Assembly (NCBI RefSeq): GCF_030687575.1
Contig: NZ_CP117439.1
Span: 3,959,501-4,023,500, forward strand
Source: Pseudomonas sp. FP2309
Lineage (GTDB): Bacteria > Pseudomonadota > Gammaproteobacteria > Pseudomonadales > Pseudomonadaceae
Direction: 5' to 3'
DNA: 64,000 nucleotides
Shown here: positions 27,736-37,691 of the stretch, one piece after another
Layout: each line of letters begins with the position of its first letter
Position numbering within the stretch: position 1 is the stretch's first letter
Program-made: the position numbers and the translations under genes
Notes under the pieces: generated by a model
Seen by the model: only the letters and a program-made list of their open reading frames with translations
What the model was told of the DNA's origin: nothing
Database searches by the model: none

Positions 27736-29928
27736 ATGATGCGCCGCCTGTTGTCCTGTCTGTTCCTGTGCCTCCTCCCTTTACTTGCCGATGCCGTCGA
27801 GCCGCCACGCCCTAAAATCGGCCTGGTACTGTCCGGCGGCGCCGCCCGTGGGCTGGCGCATATCGGCGTACTCAAGGCGCTGGAGGAACAGGGTATCCAT
27901 ATCGACGCCATCGCCGGCACCAGCATGGGCGCCGTGATTGGCGGGCTGTATGCCTCGGGCTACAAGATCGATGAGCTGGAGAAACTGGCGCTGAGTATCG
28001 ACTGGCAGCAGGCCTTGTCCGACGCGCCGCCGCGCGAAGACGTGCCATTTCGGCGCAAGCAGGATGACCGCGATTTCCTGGTCAAACAGAAGCTGAGCTT
28101 TCGTGATGACGGCAGCCTGGGCCTGCCGCTGGGGGTGATTCAGGGGCAGAACCTGGCGCTGCTGCTGGAAAGCATGTTCGCCCACAGCAGTAACACGCGG
28201 AATTTCGACAAGCTGCCGATCCCCTTCCGCGCCGTGGCCACCGACATCACCACCGGCGAAAAAGTGGTGTTCAGCAAAGGCCACCTGCCCCAGGTGATCC
28301 GCGCCAGCATGTCGATCCCCGCCGTGTTCGCCCCGGTGGAGCTGGACGGCCGGCTGCTGGTGGATGGCGGCATGACCGACAACATCCCCCTGGACGTGGC
28401 GCGGGAGATGGGGGTGGATATCGCCATCGTGGTGGACATCGGCACCCCGCTGCGCTCGCGCAAGCAACTGGCAACCGTGGTGGACGTGCTTAACCAGTCC
28501 ATTACCCTGATGACCCGGCGCAATTCCGAAGAACAGCTCAAGGCCCTGAACCCCAAAGACGTACTGATCCAACCGCCCCTGGCCGCCTACGGCGTGACCG
28601 ACTTCGGCCGCGCCAAAGACATGATCGACGCTGGCTACCGTGCCACCCGCGCCCTCGACCTGCGCCTGGCGCATTTACGCCCCGCCGAACCCATCGACCC
28701 GACCCTGGTGGCTGCACGCACGCCGGGCGAACGAACCCCAGTGATCACCGCAATCAAGCTGGAAAACGACTCGAAAGTCAGCGACGACGTGATCCGCTAC
28801 TACATTCGCCAGCCATTGGGCGAACCCTTGGAACTGGGTCGCCTGCAGACCGACATGGGCACGCTGTACGGCCTGGACTACTTCGAGCAGGTGCAATACC
28901 GCGTGGTGAAAAAGGGCCAGGAAAACACCCTGGTGATCAGCGCGCGCGGCAAGCGCAGTGGTACTGACTACCTGCGCCTGGGCCTGAACCTGTCGGACGA
29001 CATGCGTGGCGACAGCGCCTTCAACCTCGGCGCGAGCTACCGCATGAACGGCATCAACCGCCTTGGCGCCGAATGGCTGACGCGCGTACAGATCGGCGAC
29101 CGGCAGGAGCTGTACAGCGAGTTCTACCAACCGATGGACGCCGGTTCACGTTACTTCGTCGCACCTTACCTCAGCGCCCAGGCGCAGAACGTTGAGCTGA
29201 TCCTGGACAACGACCCCATCTCCGAATACCGCCTGGAACGCTACGGATTCGGCCTGAACGTAGGACGCCAAATCGGCAACAGTGGCGAGATCCGCTTCGG
29301 CGTCGGCGAAGCCTGGGGCAAGGCGGATGTGCGCATTGGCGACCGCGACCTGCCGAGTGTGAGCTTCAGCGAAGGCTTCTATGAGCTCAAGTATTCCTTC
29401 GACACCCTGGACAACGTCTACTTCCCGCACACCGGCGAGGACATCGGCTTGGCTTTCCGCGAATTCGCACCAGGGCTGGGCTCGGACCAGCGCTATCGAC
29501 AGTGGGAATTCAAGTTGGACAAGGCCATGAGCCACGGCCCGGACACGCTGGTGCTGGGCGGACGCTACGGGCGTACTCTGGACGATTCGGACGTGGTGAT
29601 ATCCAGCTTCCTGCTGGGCGGTGCGCGGCAGCTGTCGGGCTTCCGTCAGGATGCGATCTCGGGGCAGAACATCAGCCTGATGCGCGCGGTGTATTACCGC
29701 CGACTGACGCCGCGTTCGTACTTGCCGCTGGATTTCCCGCTGTACCTGGGCGCGTCCCTGGAGCGGGGCCGGGCTTGGAACAACGACAACGAATTCGACA
29801 GCGGCTATATCAATGCTGCGAGTATTTTCCTGGGCTTTGATACGCCGTTGGGACCGCTGAATTTCAGCTACGGGTTCAATGATGACAATCAGAGGGCGGT
29901 GTATCTGAATCTGGGGCAGACGTTCTGA
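27736..29928 (+). CDS. plpD: Patatin-like phospholipase autotransporter PlpD (type Vd)
   Basis: PlpD is a secreted lipase fused to its own outer-membrane translocator. The product is 730 residues. It has a signal peptide (1-20), a patatin domain (about 26-320) with the oxyanion loop SGGAARG, catalytic Ser63 (GTSMG) and Asp210 (VDGG), then a POTRA domain and a C-terminal 16-stranded barrel of the Omp85 type ending in NLGQTF. The start is one of two ATGs at 27736/27739; the 151 upstream codons of the open frame are not coding. Gene order plpD-marR-recQ matches P. aeruginosa. Confidence 0.93.
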   Translation: MMRRLLSCLFLCLLPLLADAVEPPRPKIGLVLSGGAARGLAHIGVLKALEEQGIHIDAIAGTSMGAVIGGLYASGYKIDELEKLALSIDWQQALSDAPPREDVPFRRKQDDRDFLVKQKLSFRDDGSLGLPLGVIQGQNLALLLESMFAHSSNTRNFDKLPIPFRAVATDITTGEKVVFSKGHLPQVIRASMSIPAVFAPVELDGRLLVDGGMTDNIPLDVAREMGVDIAIVVDIGTPLRSRKQLATVVDVLNQSITLMTRRNSEEQLKALNPKDVLIQPPLAAYGVTDFGRAKDMIDAGYRATRALDLRLAHLRPAEPIDPTLVAARTPGERTPVITAIKLENDSKVSDDVIRYYIRQPLGEPLELGRLQTDMGTLYGLDYFEQVQYRVVKKGQENTLVISARGKRSGTDYLRLGLNLSDDMRGDSAFNLGASYRMNGINRLGAEWLTRVQIGDRQELYSEFYQPMDAGSRYFVAPYLSAQAQNVELILDNDPISEYRLERYGFGLNVGRQIGNSGEIRFGVGEAWGKADVRIGDRDLPSVSFSEGFYELKYSFDTLDNVYFPHTGEDIGLAFREFAPGLGSDQRYRQWEFKLDKAMSHGPDTLVLGGRYGRTLDDSDVVISSFLLGGARQLSGFRQDAISGQNISLMRAVYYRRLTPRSYLPLDFPLYLGASLERGRAWNNDNEFDSGYINAASIFLGFDTPLGPLNFSYGFNDDNQRAVYLNLGQTF

Positions 29929-29959
29929 TAGAACATTACCCCTATAGCGGCGCGCAGGA

Positions 29960-30118
29960 TTTTTGTGGTGAGCGGGTTTGCCCCGCGCTGGGGCGCGAAG
30001 CGGCCCTGAAAACCAGACGCAGCGGTTTATCTGGATAACTGCGGTAACGATGGTGGGGCTGCTTCGCAGCCCAACGCGGGGCAAGCACGCCCTGCCACTG
30101 CAAGCCCGCTCACCAAAC
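29960..30118. repeat. REP-type inverted repeat doublet after plpD
   Basis: A Pseudomonas REP-like unit begins TGGTGAGCGGGTTTGCCCCGCG near 29967. A related unit in inverted orientation ends GCCCGCTCACCA near 30115. They frame about 100 nt that includes GGGGCTGCTTCGCAGCCC, itself a hairpin. The doublet lies between the convergent plpD and marR genes and may act in mRNA stability or termination. Confidence 0.65.
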
Positions 30119-30143
30119 CAGGTGCGCCAGGCATAAGCGCCGC

Positions 30144-30578
30144 CTAGGACTTTTCCAGATTCGCCAGAATGTGCCCATGCACCCGCATGCACACACGCAG
30201 GTCAGCCTCATCCACCCCCACGAACAGCTCATGGCGCAAGGCAGTGGCAATGGTTTCGATCTGCTCGATCAACGGGCGGGCGGTATCGCACAGCAGGATG
30301 CGTTTGGCACGACGGTCTTCTACCACGGCCTGGCGCTGTACCAGTCCCTGACCTTCGAGGCTGTCGAGCAAACGAGCCAGGGTCGGCCCTTCCACGCCAA
30401 CGCTTTGAGCCAGCTCACGCTGAGTGGGCGCTTCTTCGAAACGGGCCAGGTGCAGCAGCACCAGCCAGCGCGCCTGGGACAAACCCAGACCCGCCAAACG
30501 GCGATCCAGCTCGGCGCGCCAACCACGGGACATTTGCGCCAACTGCATACCAAAGCGGTGTTGATCGGTTAACGGCAT
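30144..30578 (-). CDS. MarR/SlyA-family transcriptional regulator
   Basis: The product is 144 residues with a winged helix-turn-helix (about 50-110): TQRELAQSVGVEGPTLARLLDSLEGQGLVQRQ and the wing DRRAKRILL. Start at 30578. It is convergent with plpD and lies downstream of recQ on the same strand. A perfect 17-bp dyad about 35 nt upstream is the likely autoregulatory operator. Ligand and other targets are not evident. Confidence 0.9.
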   Translation of the reverse strand: MPLTDQHRFGMQLAQMSRGWRAELDRRLAGLGLSQARWLVLLHLARFEEAPTQRELAQSVGVEGPTLARLLDSLEGQGLVQRQAVVEDRRAKRILLCDTARPLIEQIETIATALRHELFVGVDEADLRVCMRVHGHILANLEKS

Positions 30579-30611
30579 AAAAAACTCATGATTTAGACTG
30601 AAAATAAATTG

Positions 30612-30628
30612 TGGCTAATTATTAGCCA
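30612..30628. promoter_or_regulatory. Palindromic operator upstream of the MarR gene
   Basis: TGGCTAAT-T-ATTAGCCA is a perfect 17-bp inverted repeat, 34-50 nt before the start codon of the MarR gene at 30144-30578. Size and position are typical of MarR-family autorepression sites. Recognition is inferred. Confidence 0.6.
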
Positions 30629-30699
30629 GCTAAGCATGAGCCATGTCAGTAGGCAAGAGTGGCTATGTACTGATTCGTTACATTGTCGTAATTGGCACA

Positions 30700-32826
30700 C
30701 TAAATTTCGAATTCAGACTGCAAGGCGGCCCGTACACAGTACAAAACGCCTTCAGGAACGCGCCCGGTGAACAGCGGCGCGATCTCGGCCACGGGGGGCA
30801 ATTCGCCTTCGCCATCCAGGAACGCGTCCTGGATCTCGCCGAGCAGATCTTCCGGCAAATCCAGGCCCTGCTCCAGCGACAACTGCTGATCGCCGATGGC
30901 TTCGGCGAGCAGGGTGTAGACGTTTTTCTCAGAGCATTGCAATTGGCCGGCGATCTGGATCGGGGTCATGCCGGCCCGTGCCAGACTGATCAGCTCGTGG
31001 CGGATATCGGCCACTTCCTTCGGCGCTTCGGCCTGGCCACCGAGCACTTCAAGGAACGCCTGACCATAACGCTCCAGCTTGCGCGCACCCACGCCACTGA
31101 CCCGTGCCATTTCGGCCATGGTGGTGGGTTGCTCGCGCAGCATCTCCAACAACGTGGAGTCGGGGAAAATAACGTAAGGCGGCACGCTGTGTTCCTGGGC
31201 CAGTTTGCGGCGCAGCGTACGCAGGGCTTCCCACTGTTCGCGCTCCTCAAAGCGCACCAGTTGGCTGGCCTGGCTGGTGCTGCTCTTGGCGGTGGTCTGC
31301 GGCTTGAGGTCGCGGCGCAGTTCGAGGCTGACTTCCCCCTTGAGCAGCGGGCGGCAACTGTCGTTCAGGCGCAGGCCACCGAACCCTTCGATGTCGATGT
31401 CCACCAGGCCACGCGCGACCATCTGCCGGAACAACGAGCGCCACTCGCCTTCGGCACGGGCCTTGCCCACGCCGTAGACCGACAGTTTTTCGTGACCGAA
31501 GCTGCGGACCTTTTCGTTGTCCTTGCCCAGCAGCACATCCACCAGATGGCCTACGCCATAACGCTGGCCGGTGCGGTAGATGGTCGACAACGCCTGGCGT
31601 GCGGGCTCAGTGGCGTCCCAGGTCTGCACGCCATCGGTGCAGTTGTCGCAGTGACCGCAGGGCTGCGGCATGTCTTCGTCGAAATACGCCAGCAAGGTCT
31701 GACGGCGGCAACGGGTCTCTTCACACAACGAAAGCATGGCATCGAGCTTGTGTTGCTCCAGACGCTTGTGGCGCTCGTCACCTTCGGAGTTTTGCAGCAT
31801 CTGCTTGAGCATCACCACGTCCTGCAGGCCGTAGACCATCCAGGCGTCCGCCGGCAGGCCATCACGGCCGGCACGACCGGTTTCCTGGTAGTACGCCTCG
31901 AGGGACTTGGGCAGATCCATATGGGCCACGAAACGCACGTTGGATTTGTCGATACCCATGCCGAAGGCGATGGTGGCTACCATGATCAGGCCTTCCTCGT
32001 TGAGGAAACGCTTCTGGTGCGCCGAGCGTGTTTCATTGGGCAAACCGGCGTGGTACGGCAGCGCCGGATAGCCCTGCTCGCAGAGAAACGCGGCCACTTC
32101 ATCGACTTTCTTGCGTGACAGGCAATACACGATGCCCGCATCGCTGCGCCGCTCGGAGAGAAACGCGAGCAACTGCTTGCGCGGCTGCTCCTTGGGCACG
32201 ATGCGATAGAAGATGTTCGGGCGGTCGAAGCTCGACAGGAAACGCTCGGCGTTCTGCAGGTGCAGGCGCTCGACGATTTCTTCACGGGTACGCTTGTCGG
32301 CGGTGGCGGTCAGGGCGATACGCGGCACATCGGGGAAGAGCTCGGCCAACTGGCCCAACTGCAGGTATTCGCGACGGAAATCGTGACCCCATTGTGAAAC
32401 ACAGTGGGCTTCATCGATGGCGAACAGGGCGATTTCCAGGCTCTGCAAAAACGCCAGCATGCGCGGCTGCACCAGACGTTCAGGGGCAAGGTAAAGCATC
32501 TTGACTTCGCCGCGCTTGATGCGTGCCGCCAAGTCGCGCTGCTGCTCGGCGCTGAGGGTGGAGTTCAACGAAGCGGCAGCGACGCCCAGTTCTTCCAGGG
32601 TCGCCACCTGGTCGTCCATCAACGCGATCAACGGCGACACCACCACGGCCAGCCCATTGCGCAGCAGCGCCGGCACCTGGAAGCACAACGACTTGCCGCC
32701 GCCGGTCGGCATCAATACGAGGGCATCGCCCCCCTTGGCCACGCGCTCAATGATCGCACCCTGGCGGCCACGAAAACTGTCGTAGCCGAAGATGTCCTTG
32801 AGGACGCGTTGAGCCTGCTCGAGCAT
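30700..32826 (-). CDS. recQ: ATP-dependent DNA helicase RecQ
   Basis: RecQ is a 3'-5' helicase of the RecF recombination pathway. The product is 708 residues. Motif I is MPTGGGKS, motif [16 protein letters not shown], and motif [13 protein letters not shown] zinc-binding module (about 380-405, Cys at CEETRC and CGHCDNC) and winged helix follow, with an HRDC domain (about 530-600, [21 protein letters not shown]). A further C-terminal extension (about 610-708) holds a helix-turn-helix-like segment. The ATG at 32826 is used; the 41-codon upstream extension is a shadow. The divergent neighbour is a YecA-family gene. Confidence 0.96.
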   Translation of the reverse strand: MLEQAQRVLKDIFGYDSFRGRQGAIIERVAKGGDALVLMPTGGGKSLCFQVPALLRNGLAVVVSPLIALMDDQVATLEELGVAAASLNSTLSAEQQRDLAARIKRGEVKMLYLAPERLVQPRMLAFLQSLEIALFAIDEAHCVSQWGHDFRREYLQLGQLAELFPDVPRIALTATADKRTREEIVERLHLQNAERFLSSFDRPNIFYRIVPKEQPRKQLLAFLSERRSDAGIVYCLSRKKVDEVAAFLCEQGYPALPYHAGLPNETRSAHQKRFLNEEGLIMVATIAFGMGIDKSNVRFVAHMDLPKSLEAYYQETGRAGRDGLPADAWMVYGLQDVVMLKQMLQNSEGDERHKRLEQHKLDAMLSLCEETRCRRQTLLAYFDEDMPQPCGHCDNCTDGVQTWDATEPARQALSTIYRTGQRYGVGHLVDVLLGKDNEKVRSFGHEKLSVYGVGKARAEGEWRSLFRQMVARGLVDIDIEGFGGLRLNDSCRPLLKGEVSLELRRDLKPQTTAKSSTSQASQLVRFEEREQWEALRTLRRKLAQEHSVPPYVIFPDSTLLEMLREQPTTMAEMARVSGVGARKLERYGQAFLEVLGGQAEAPKEVADIRHELISLARAGMTPIQIAGQLQCSEKNVYTLLAEAIGDQQLSLEQGLDLPEDLLGEIQDAFLDGEGELPPVAEIAPLFTGRVPEGVLYCVRAALQSEFEI

Positions 32827-33103
32827 GTAAAACTCCAAAAATAGTCCCGAAAACCCTCTGCACAGGCTGGCCGAAAAAATACGGCTTGACGGAAAATAAT
32901 CCGTAAGCGAAGTTTTCGCGGACTGTCGCCGAACCTGCAAGGGCATCACAAAACGCGGCAGTATACCCGAGCGTTATCCGCCAAAGGGCGCCGTTGACGA
33001 ATTGCTGCCCGTCTCAAAAACCTGGCAAATCTGCATGCCGACTGGCTTGGGCGCGCAAGAACGCCTAGAATTCAGCATCGTTTATTCCCAAGGTAGTCCT
33101 TCA

Positions 33104-33691
33104 ATGTCCTTCGCTGAGCAACTAACCCGCCTGCAAGCCTTCCTCGACGCCGATGAGCTGCATGACGAGGCGCTGGACTACGTGGCCGCCCACGGCTACC
33201 TGACCGCCCTGTCGATCTGCGCCGAAGAAGTCCCTGATCGTGAATGGATCGATGCACTGTTCGCCGAAGAGCCGCATTACGCCGACGCCGCTCAGCGCGA
33301 AGAAATCGAATCCACCCTGCTCGCCCTCAAAGCCCACATCGGTCGCCAACTGGCCTCCGACGAGGAATTCGAACTGCCTTGCGAGCTGGACCTGGGTGAA
33401 GACCCGGACGACTCCGACCTGCGCGGCTGGTGCATCGGCTTCATGGAAGGCGTATTCCTGCGTGAAGCCGCCTGGTTCGAAACCGCCGAGGAAGAAGTCA
33501 GCGAAATGCTGCTGCCGATCATGGTCGGTTCGGGTCTGTTCGACGACCAGCCGGAATTCTCCGACATCGCCAGCGATGCCAACCTGATGGACGACATGAT
33601 CGTGCAGATCCCGGAAGCCCTCACCGCGCTGTACCTGCTGTGCAACGCTCCTGACGAAAAACCGGCGATCCTCAAGCCACGTCACCACTGA
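33104..33691 (+). CDS. YecA/UPF0149-family protein
   Basis: The product is 195 residues, very acidic, with the UPF0149 (YecA/YgfB) core: DDSDLRGWCIGFMEGVFLREAAWF and a C-terminal all-helical part. The ATG at 33104 (MSFAEQLTRLQAFLDAD) is chosen because it begins at the family N-terminus; the 34 upstream codons are unsupported. The cysteine-rich SEC-C tail seen in some YecA proteins is absent here. Its function is unknown. It is divergent from recQ. Confidence 0.85.
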   Translation: MSFAEQLTRLQAFLDADELHDEALDYVAAHGYLTALSICAEEVPDREWIDALFAEEPHYADAAQREEIESTLLALKAHIGRQLASDEEFELPCELDLGEDPDDSDLRGWCIGFMEGVFLREAAWFETAEEEVSEMLLPIMVGSGLFDDQPEFSDIASDANLMDDMIVQIPEALTALYLLCNAPDEKPAILKPRHH

Positions 33692-33711
33692 GTCGTTTGC
33701 CCGTGACACCC

Positions 33712-34095
33712 ATGGGCAACCGCTCGCCGCTCCTGCGCTACGGGCTGCTGGCCATCGGCTGGCTTAGCGTAGCGCTGGGGGTGATCGGCATTTTCCTCCC
33801 GGTGCTGCCGACCACACCCTTCCTCCTGCTTGCCGCCGCTTGCTTCGCCCGAAGCTCCCCGCGTTTCTACCAATGGCTGGTGGAACACCCGCGCCTGGGC
33901 CCCTGGATTCGTGACTATCTGGACGGCAATGGCATTCCGCTCAAGGGTAAGGTCTACTCCATTGGACTGATGTGGCTGAGCATCGGTTTTTCCTGCTACC
34001 TGGTCCCCCTGCCGTGGGCACGCGGGTTCATGCTGACCAGCGCGGTGCTGGTGACGATCTATATCCTGCGCCAGAAAACCCTGCCGCCTCGCTAG
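33712..34095 (+). CDS. DUF454 (YbaN-like) inner-membrane protein
   Basis: The product is about 127 residues with the YbaN signature GVIGIFLPVLPTTPFLLLAAACFARSSPRFYQWLVEHP and three to four membrane segments. Start is uncertain: ATG at 33712, GTG at 33703 or TTG at 33697, the last overlapping nothing but close to the preceding stop. I use the ATG. It lies about 20 nt after the YecA gene, so the two are probably cotranscribed. Function unknown. Confidence 0.82.
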   Translation: MGNRSPLLRYGLLAIGWLSVALGVIGIFLPVLPTTPFLLLAAACFARSSPRFYQWLVEHPRLGPWIRDYLDGNGIPLKGKVYSIGLMWLSIGFSCYLVPLPWARGFMLTSAVLVTIYILRQKTLPPR

Positions 34096-34209
34096 ACAGC
34101 GACATCAAGTCGCGCTCAGACCATGGTCGACACTGACTAACCCCAAGCATCATGCGAGACTGTCCAACCGGGCCTGGAATGCCCAGGTGTTCTTATGCTC
34201 GGAGTTACC

Positions 34210-37200
34210 ATGACGCTGTCCAGCGGGCTTATCGCCGCCGTTGCCCTGGCCTATATGGCCATTATGTTTGCCATCGCTTTTTACGGTGACCGCCGCCGCG
34301 CGCCATTGCCGCCGCGCATGCGTGCCTGGGTATATAGCCTGTCGCTGGCGGTGTATTGCACCAGTTGGACGTTCTTCGGCTCAGTAGGCCAGGCCGCAGA
34401 ACAACTGTGGGCATTTTTACCGATCTACCTGGGACCCGTGCTGCTGCTGATGCTGGCCCCCTGGGTCCTGCAAAAAATGGTGTTGATCAGCAAGCAGGAA
34501 AACATCACCTCCATCGCCGACTTTATCGCCGCACGCTACGGCAAATCCCAGTCTTTGGCGGTGGTGGTCGCGCTGATCTGCCTGGTGGGCGTGCTGCCCT
34601 ATATCGCTCTGCAACTCAAAGGCATCGTGCTGGGGGTGAACCTGCTGATCGGTGCCGGTGCCGACGCCACCGGCACGCGCGCCCAGGACACCGCCTTGAT
34701 CGTGTCCCTGGTGCTGGCCTTGTTCACCATTGTGTTCGGTACACGCAACCTCGACGCCACCGAACACCACCGCGGCATGGTGCTCGCGATCGCGTTCGAA
34801 TCCCTGGTCAAGCTGTTAGCGTTTCTCGCGGTCGGTGCGTTTGTGACCTACGGCCTGTACGACGGTTTCGGCGATCTGTTCAGCCAGGCGATGCTCGCGC
34901 CCCGGCTGGAAGAATATTGGAAAGAAACCGTCAATTGGCCATCGATGGTGGTGCAAACCGGCGTGGCAATGATGGCGATCATCTGCCTGCCTCGGCAGTT
35001 CCATGTCACGGTGGTGGAGAACATCGAGCCCCAGGACCTGCGCCTGGCCAAATGGGTATTCCCCGCCTACCTGATCCTCGCTGCGCTGTTTGTGGTGCCC
35101 ATCGCCCTCGGCGGCAAAATGATGCTGCCCGCATCAGTGCTGCCGGACTCTTACGTCATCAGCCTGCCCATGGCCGAAGCCCACCCGGCGCTCGCCGTAC
35201 TGGCGTTTATCGGCGGTGCCTCGGCCGCCACGGGCATGGTGATCGTGGCGAGCATCGCCCTGTCGACCATGGTCTCCAACGACATGCTGCTGCCGTGGTT
35301 GTTGCGTCGATCAAGCGCCGAGCGGCCGTTCGAAGTGTTCCGCCACTGGATGCTCTCGGTTCGCCGGGTCAGCATTGTCATTATTTTGCTGCTGGCCTAT
35401 GTCAGTTACCGGCTGCTGGGGTCCAGCGCCAGCCTGGCGACCATCGGCCAGATTGCCTTTGCCGCAGTGACTCAACTCGCCCCCGCCATGCTCGGCGCGC
35501 TGTACTGGAAGCAGGCCAACCGGCGTGGTGTATTTGCCGGGCTGGCGGCCGGTACGTTCCTGTGGTTCTACACCTTGGTCCTACCGGTCACGGCGAAAAG
35601 CCTGGGCTGGTCCCTCAGCCTTTTCCCGGGGCTGACGTGGCTGCATTCACACCCACTCGGCCTGTCGGTGACCTCGCTGACGCTGGGCACAGTGTTTTCC
35701 CTGGCGGGTAACTTCACGCTGTTTGTGTGGGTGTCGATGCTGTCGCGCACCCGGGTGTCGGAACACTGGCAGGCCGGGCGCTTTATCGGTCAGGAAATCA
35801 GCCAGCGCGCCAATGCACGCACGATGCTGTCGGTACAGATCAGCGACCTGCTCAGCCTGGCCGCGCGCTTTGTCGGTGAAGAGCGCGCCCAACAGAGTTT
35901 TATCCGCTTCGCTTATCGCCAGGGCAAAGGCTTCAACCCTAACCAGAATGCCGACAACGATTGGATTGCCCACACCGAGCGCCTGCTGGCCGGCGTACTC
36001 GGTGCCTCGTCGACCCGCGCGGTGGTAAAAGCGGCGATCGAAGGCAGGGACATGCAGTTGGAAGACGTGGTGCGCATCGCCGACGAAGCGTCGGAAGTGC
36101 TGCAGTTCAACCGCGCGTTGCTGCAAGGCGCCATTGAGAACATCACCCAGGGCATCAGCGTAGTGGACCAGTCCCTCAAACTGGTGGCCTGGAACCGGCG
36201 CTACCTGGAACTGTTCAATTACCCCGAAGGACTGATCAGCGTAGGCCGGCCGATCGCCGATATCATCCGCTACAACGCCGAGCGCGGCCTCTGCGGCCCC
36301 GGCGAGGCCGAAGTGCACGTAGCGCGCCGCCTGCACTGGATGCGCCAAGGGCGCGCGCACACGTCAGAGCGCCTGTTTCCCAATGGCCGGGTGATTGAGC
36401 TGATTGGTAACCCGATGCCGGGCGGCGGTTTCGTCATGAGTTTCACCGACATCACCGCGTTCCGCGAAGCCGAGCAGGCCCTCACCGAGGCCAACGAAGG
36501 TCTTGAGCAACGGGTGACCGAGCGCACCCATGAACTGTCGCAGCTCAATGTGGCACTCACAGACGCCAAGGGCGTGGCCGAATCCGCCAGTCAATCGAAG
36601 ACACGCTTCCTCGCGGCCGTCAGCCATGACCTGATGCAGCCGCTGAACGCCGCCCGCCTGTTCTCCGCCGCCCTCTCCCACCAGAACGAGGGACTGTCAG
36701 GCGAAGCCCGGCAACTGGTGCAGCATCTGGACAGTTCGCTGCGCTCGGCCGAAGACCTGATCAGCGACTTGCTGGATATCTCACGCCTGGAAAACGGCAA
36801 GATCAACCCGCAGCGCCAGCCCTTTGTGCTCAATGAACTGTTCGACACCCTGGGCGCCGAGTTCAAAGCGCTGGCCCAGGAGCAAGGCTTACGCTTCCGC
36901 CTGCGTGGCAGTCGCTTGCGGGTCGACAGCGATATCAAGCTGCTACGACGAATCCTGCAGAATTTTCTGACTAACGCTTTCCGTTATGCCGACGGCCCAG
37001 TCCTGCTTGGCGTACGCAGGCGCCGTGGCGAACTGTGCCTGGAAGTGTGGGACCGTGGCCCCGGTATCCCGCAGGACAAACAGAAGGTGATCTTCGAAGA
37101 GTTCAAGCGCCTGGACAGCCACCAGACCCGCGCCGAAAAAGGCCTGGGCCTGGGCCTGGCGATCGCCGACGGCCTGTGTCGCGTGCTGGGCCATCGCCTC

Positions 37201-37680
37201 AGCGTGCGCTCCTGGCCGGGCAAGGGCAGCGTGTTCAGCGTGCGCGTGCCGCTGGCGCGCAACCAGACCAGCCCGCAGATCAAAGCGCCCCAGGAAAATG
37301 GCGTGCCGTTGAGCGGCGCGCAGGTGCTGTGTGTGGATAACGAAGAAAGCATCCTGATCGGCATGCGCAGCCTGCTGACCCGCTGGGGCTGCGAGGTCTG
37401 GACCGCCACCGACCGGGCACAGTGTGCGGCCCTGCTGGCGCAAGGCGTACGGCCGCAATTGGCACTGGTGGATTACCATCTGGACCACGGCGAAACCGGC
37501 ACTGAATTGATGGGCTGGCTGCGCACGCAACTGGCGGAGCCGATTCCCGGCGTGGTGATCAGTGCCGACGGCCGCCCGGAGATGGTGGCCGAGGTACACG
37601 CGGCGGGGTTGGATTACCTGGCGAAACCAGTGAAGCCGGCGGCGTTGCGGGCATTGCTCAGTCGGCATCTGCCGCTTTAA
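34210..37680 (+). CDS. Hybrid histidine kinase with N-terminal sodium/solute symporter domain
   Basis: The product is 1156 residues. Residues 1 to about 510 form a 12-13-helix sodium:solute symporter module, as in CbrA-type sensors, followed by a linker and a PAS domain (about 640-755). A short coiled coil (EQALTEANEGLEQRVTERTHELSQLN) leads to the H box with His806 (AAVSHDLMQPLNAARLF), an ATPase domain with LLRRILQNFLTNAFRYA, DRGPGIP and GLGLGLAIADG, and a C-terminal receiver with Asp1088 (LALVDYHLD). It resembles P. aeruginosa PA3271. Ligand and partner regulator are unknown. The ATG at 34210 is preceded by GGAG at 34201-34204; an ATG at 34195 lacks such a site. Confidence 0.9.
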   Translation: MTLSSGLIAAVALAYMAIMFAIAFYGDRRRAPLPPRMRAWVYSLSLAVYCTSWTFFGSVGQAAEQLWAFLPIYLGPVLLLMLAPWVLQKMVLISKQENITSIADFIAARYGKSQSLAVVVALICLVGVLPYIALQLKGIVLGVNLLIGAGADATGTRAQDTALIVSLVLALFTIVFGTRNLDATEHHRGMVLAIAFESLVKLLAFLAVGAFVTYGLYDGFGDLFSQAMLAPRLEEYWKETVNWPSMVVQTGVAMMAIICLPRQFHVTVVENIEPQDLRLAKWVFPAYLILAALFVVPIALGGKMMLPASVLPDSYVISLPMAEAHPALAVLAFIGGASAATGMVIVASIALSTMVSNDMLLPWLLRRSSAERPFEVFRHWMLSVRRVSIVIILLLAYVSYRLLGSSASLATIGQIAFAAVTQLAPAMLGALYWKQANRRGVFAGLAAGTFLWFYTLVLPVTAKSLGWSLSLFPGLTWLHSHPLGLSVTSLTLGTVFSLAGNFTLFVWVSMLSRTRVSEHWQAGRFIGQEISQRANARTMLSVQISDLLSLAARFVGEERAQQSFIRFAYRQGKGFNPNQNADNDWIAHTERLLAGVLGASSTRAVVKAAIEGRDMQLEDVVRIADEASEVLQFNRALLQGAIENITQGISVVDQSLKLVAWNRRYLELFNYPEGLISVGRPIADIIRYNAERGLCGPGEAEVHVARRLHWMRQGRAHTSERLFPNGRVIELIGNPMPGGGFVMSFTDITAFREAEQALTEANEGLEQRVTERTHELSQLNVALTDAKGVAESASQSKTRFLAAVSHDLMQPLNAARLFSAALSHQNEGLSGEARQLVQHLDSSLRSAEDLISDLLDISRLENGKINPQRQPFVLNELFDTLGAEFKALAQEQGLRFRLRGSRLRVDSDIKLLRRILQNFLTNAFRYADGPVLLGVRRRRGELCLEVWDRGPGIPQDKQKVIFEEFKRLDSHQTRAEKGLGLGLAIADGLCRVLGHRLSVRSWPGKGSVFSVRVPLARNQTSPQIKAPQENGVPLSGAQVLCVDNEESILIGMRSLLTRWGCEVWTATDRAQCAALLAQGVRPQLALVDYHLDHGETGTELMGWLRTQLAEPIPGVVISADGRPEMVAEVHAAGLDYLAKPVKPAALRALLSRHLPL

Positions 37681-37691
37681 TCAAGCCGCGT

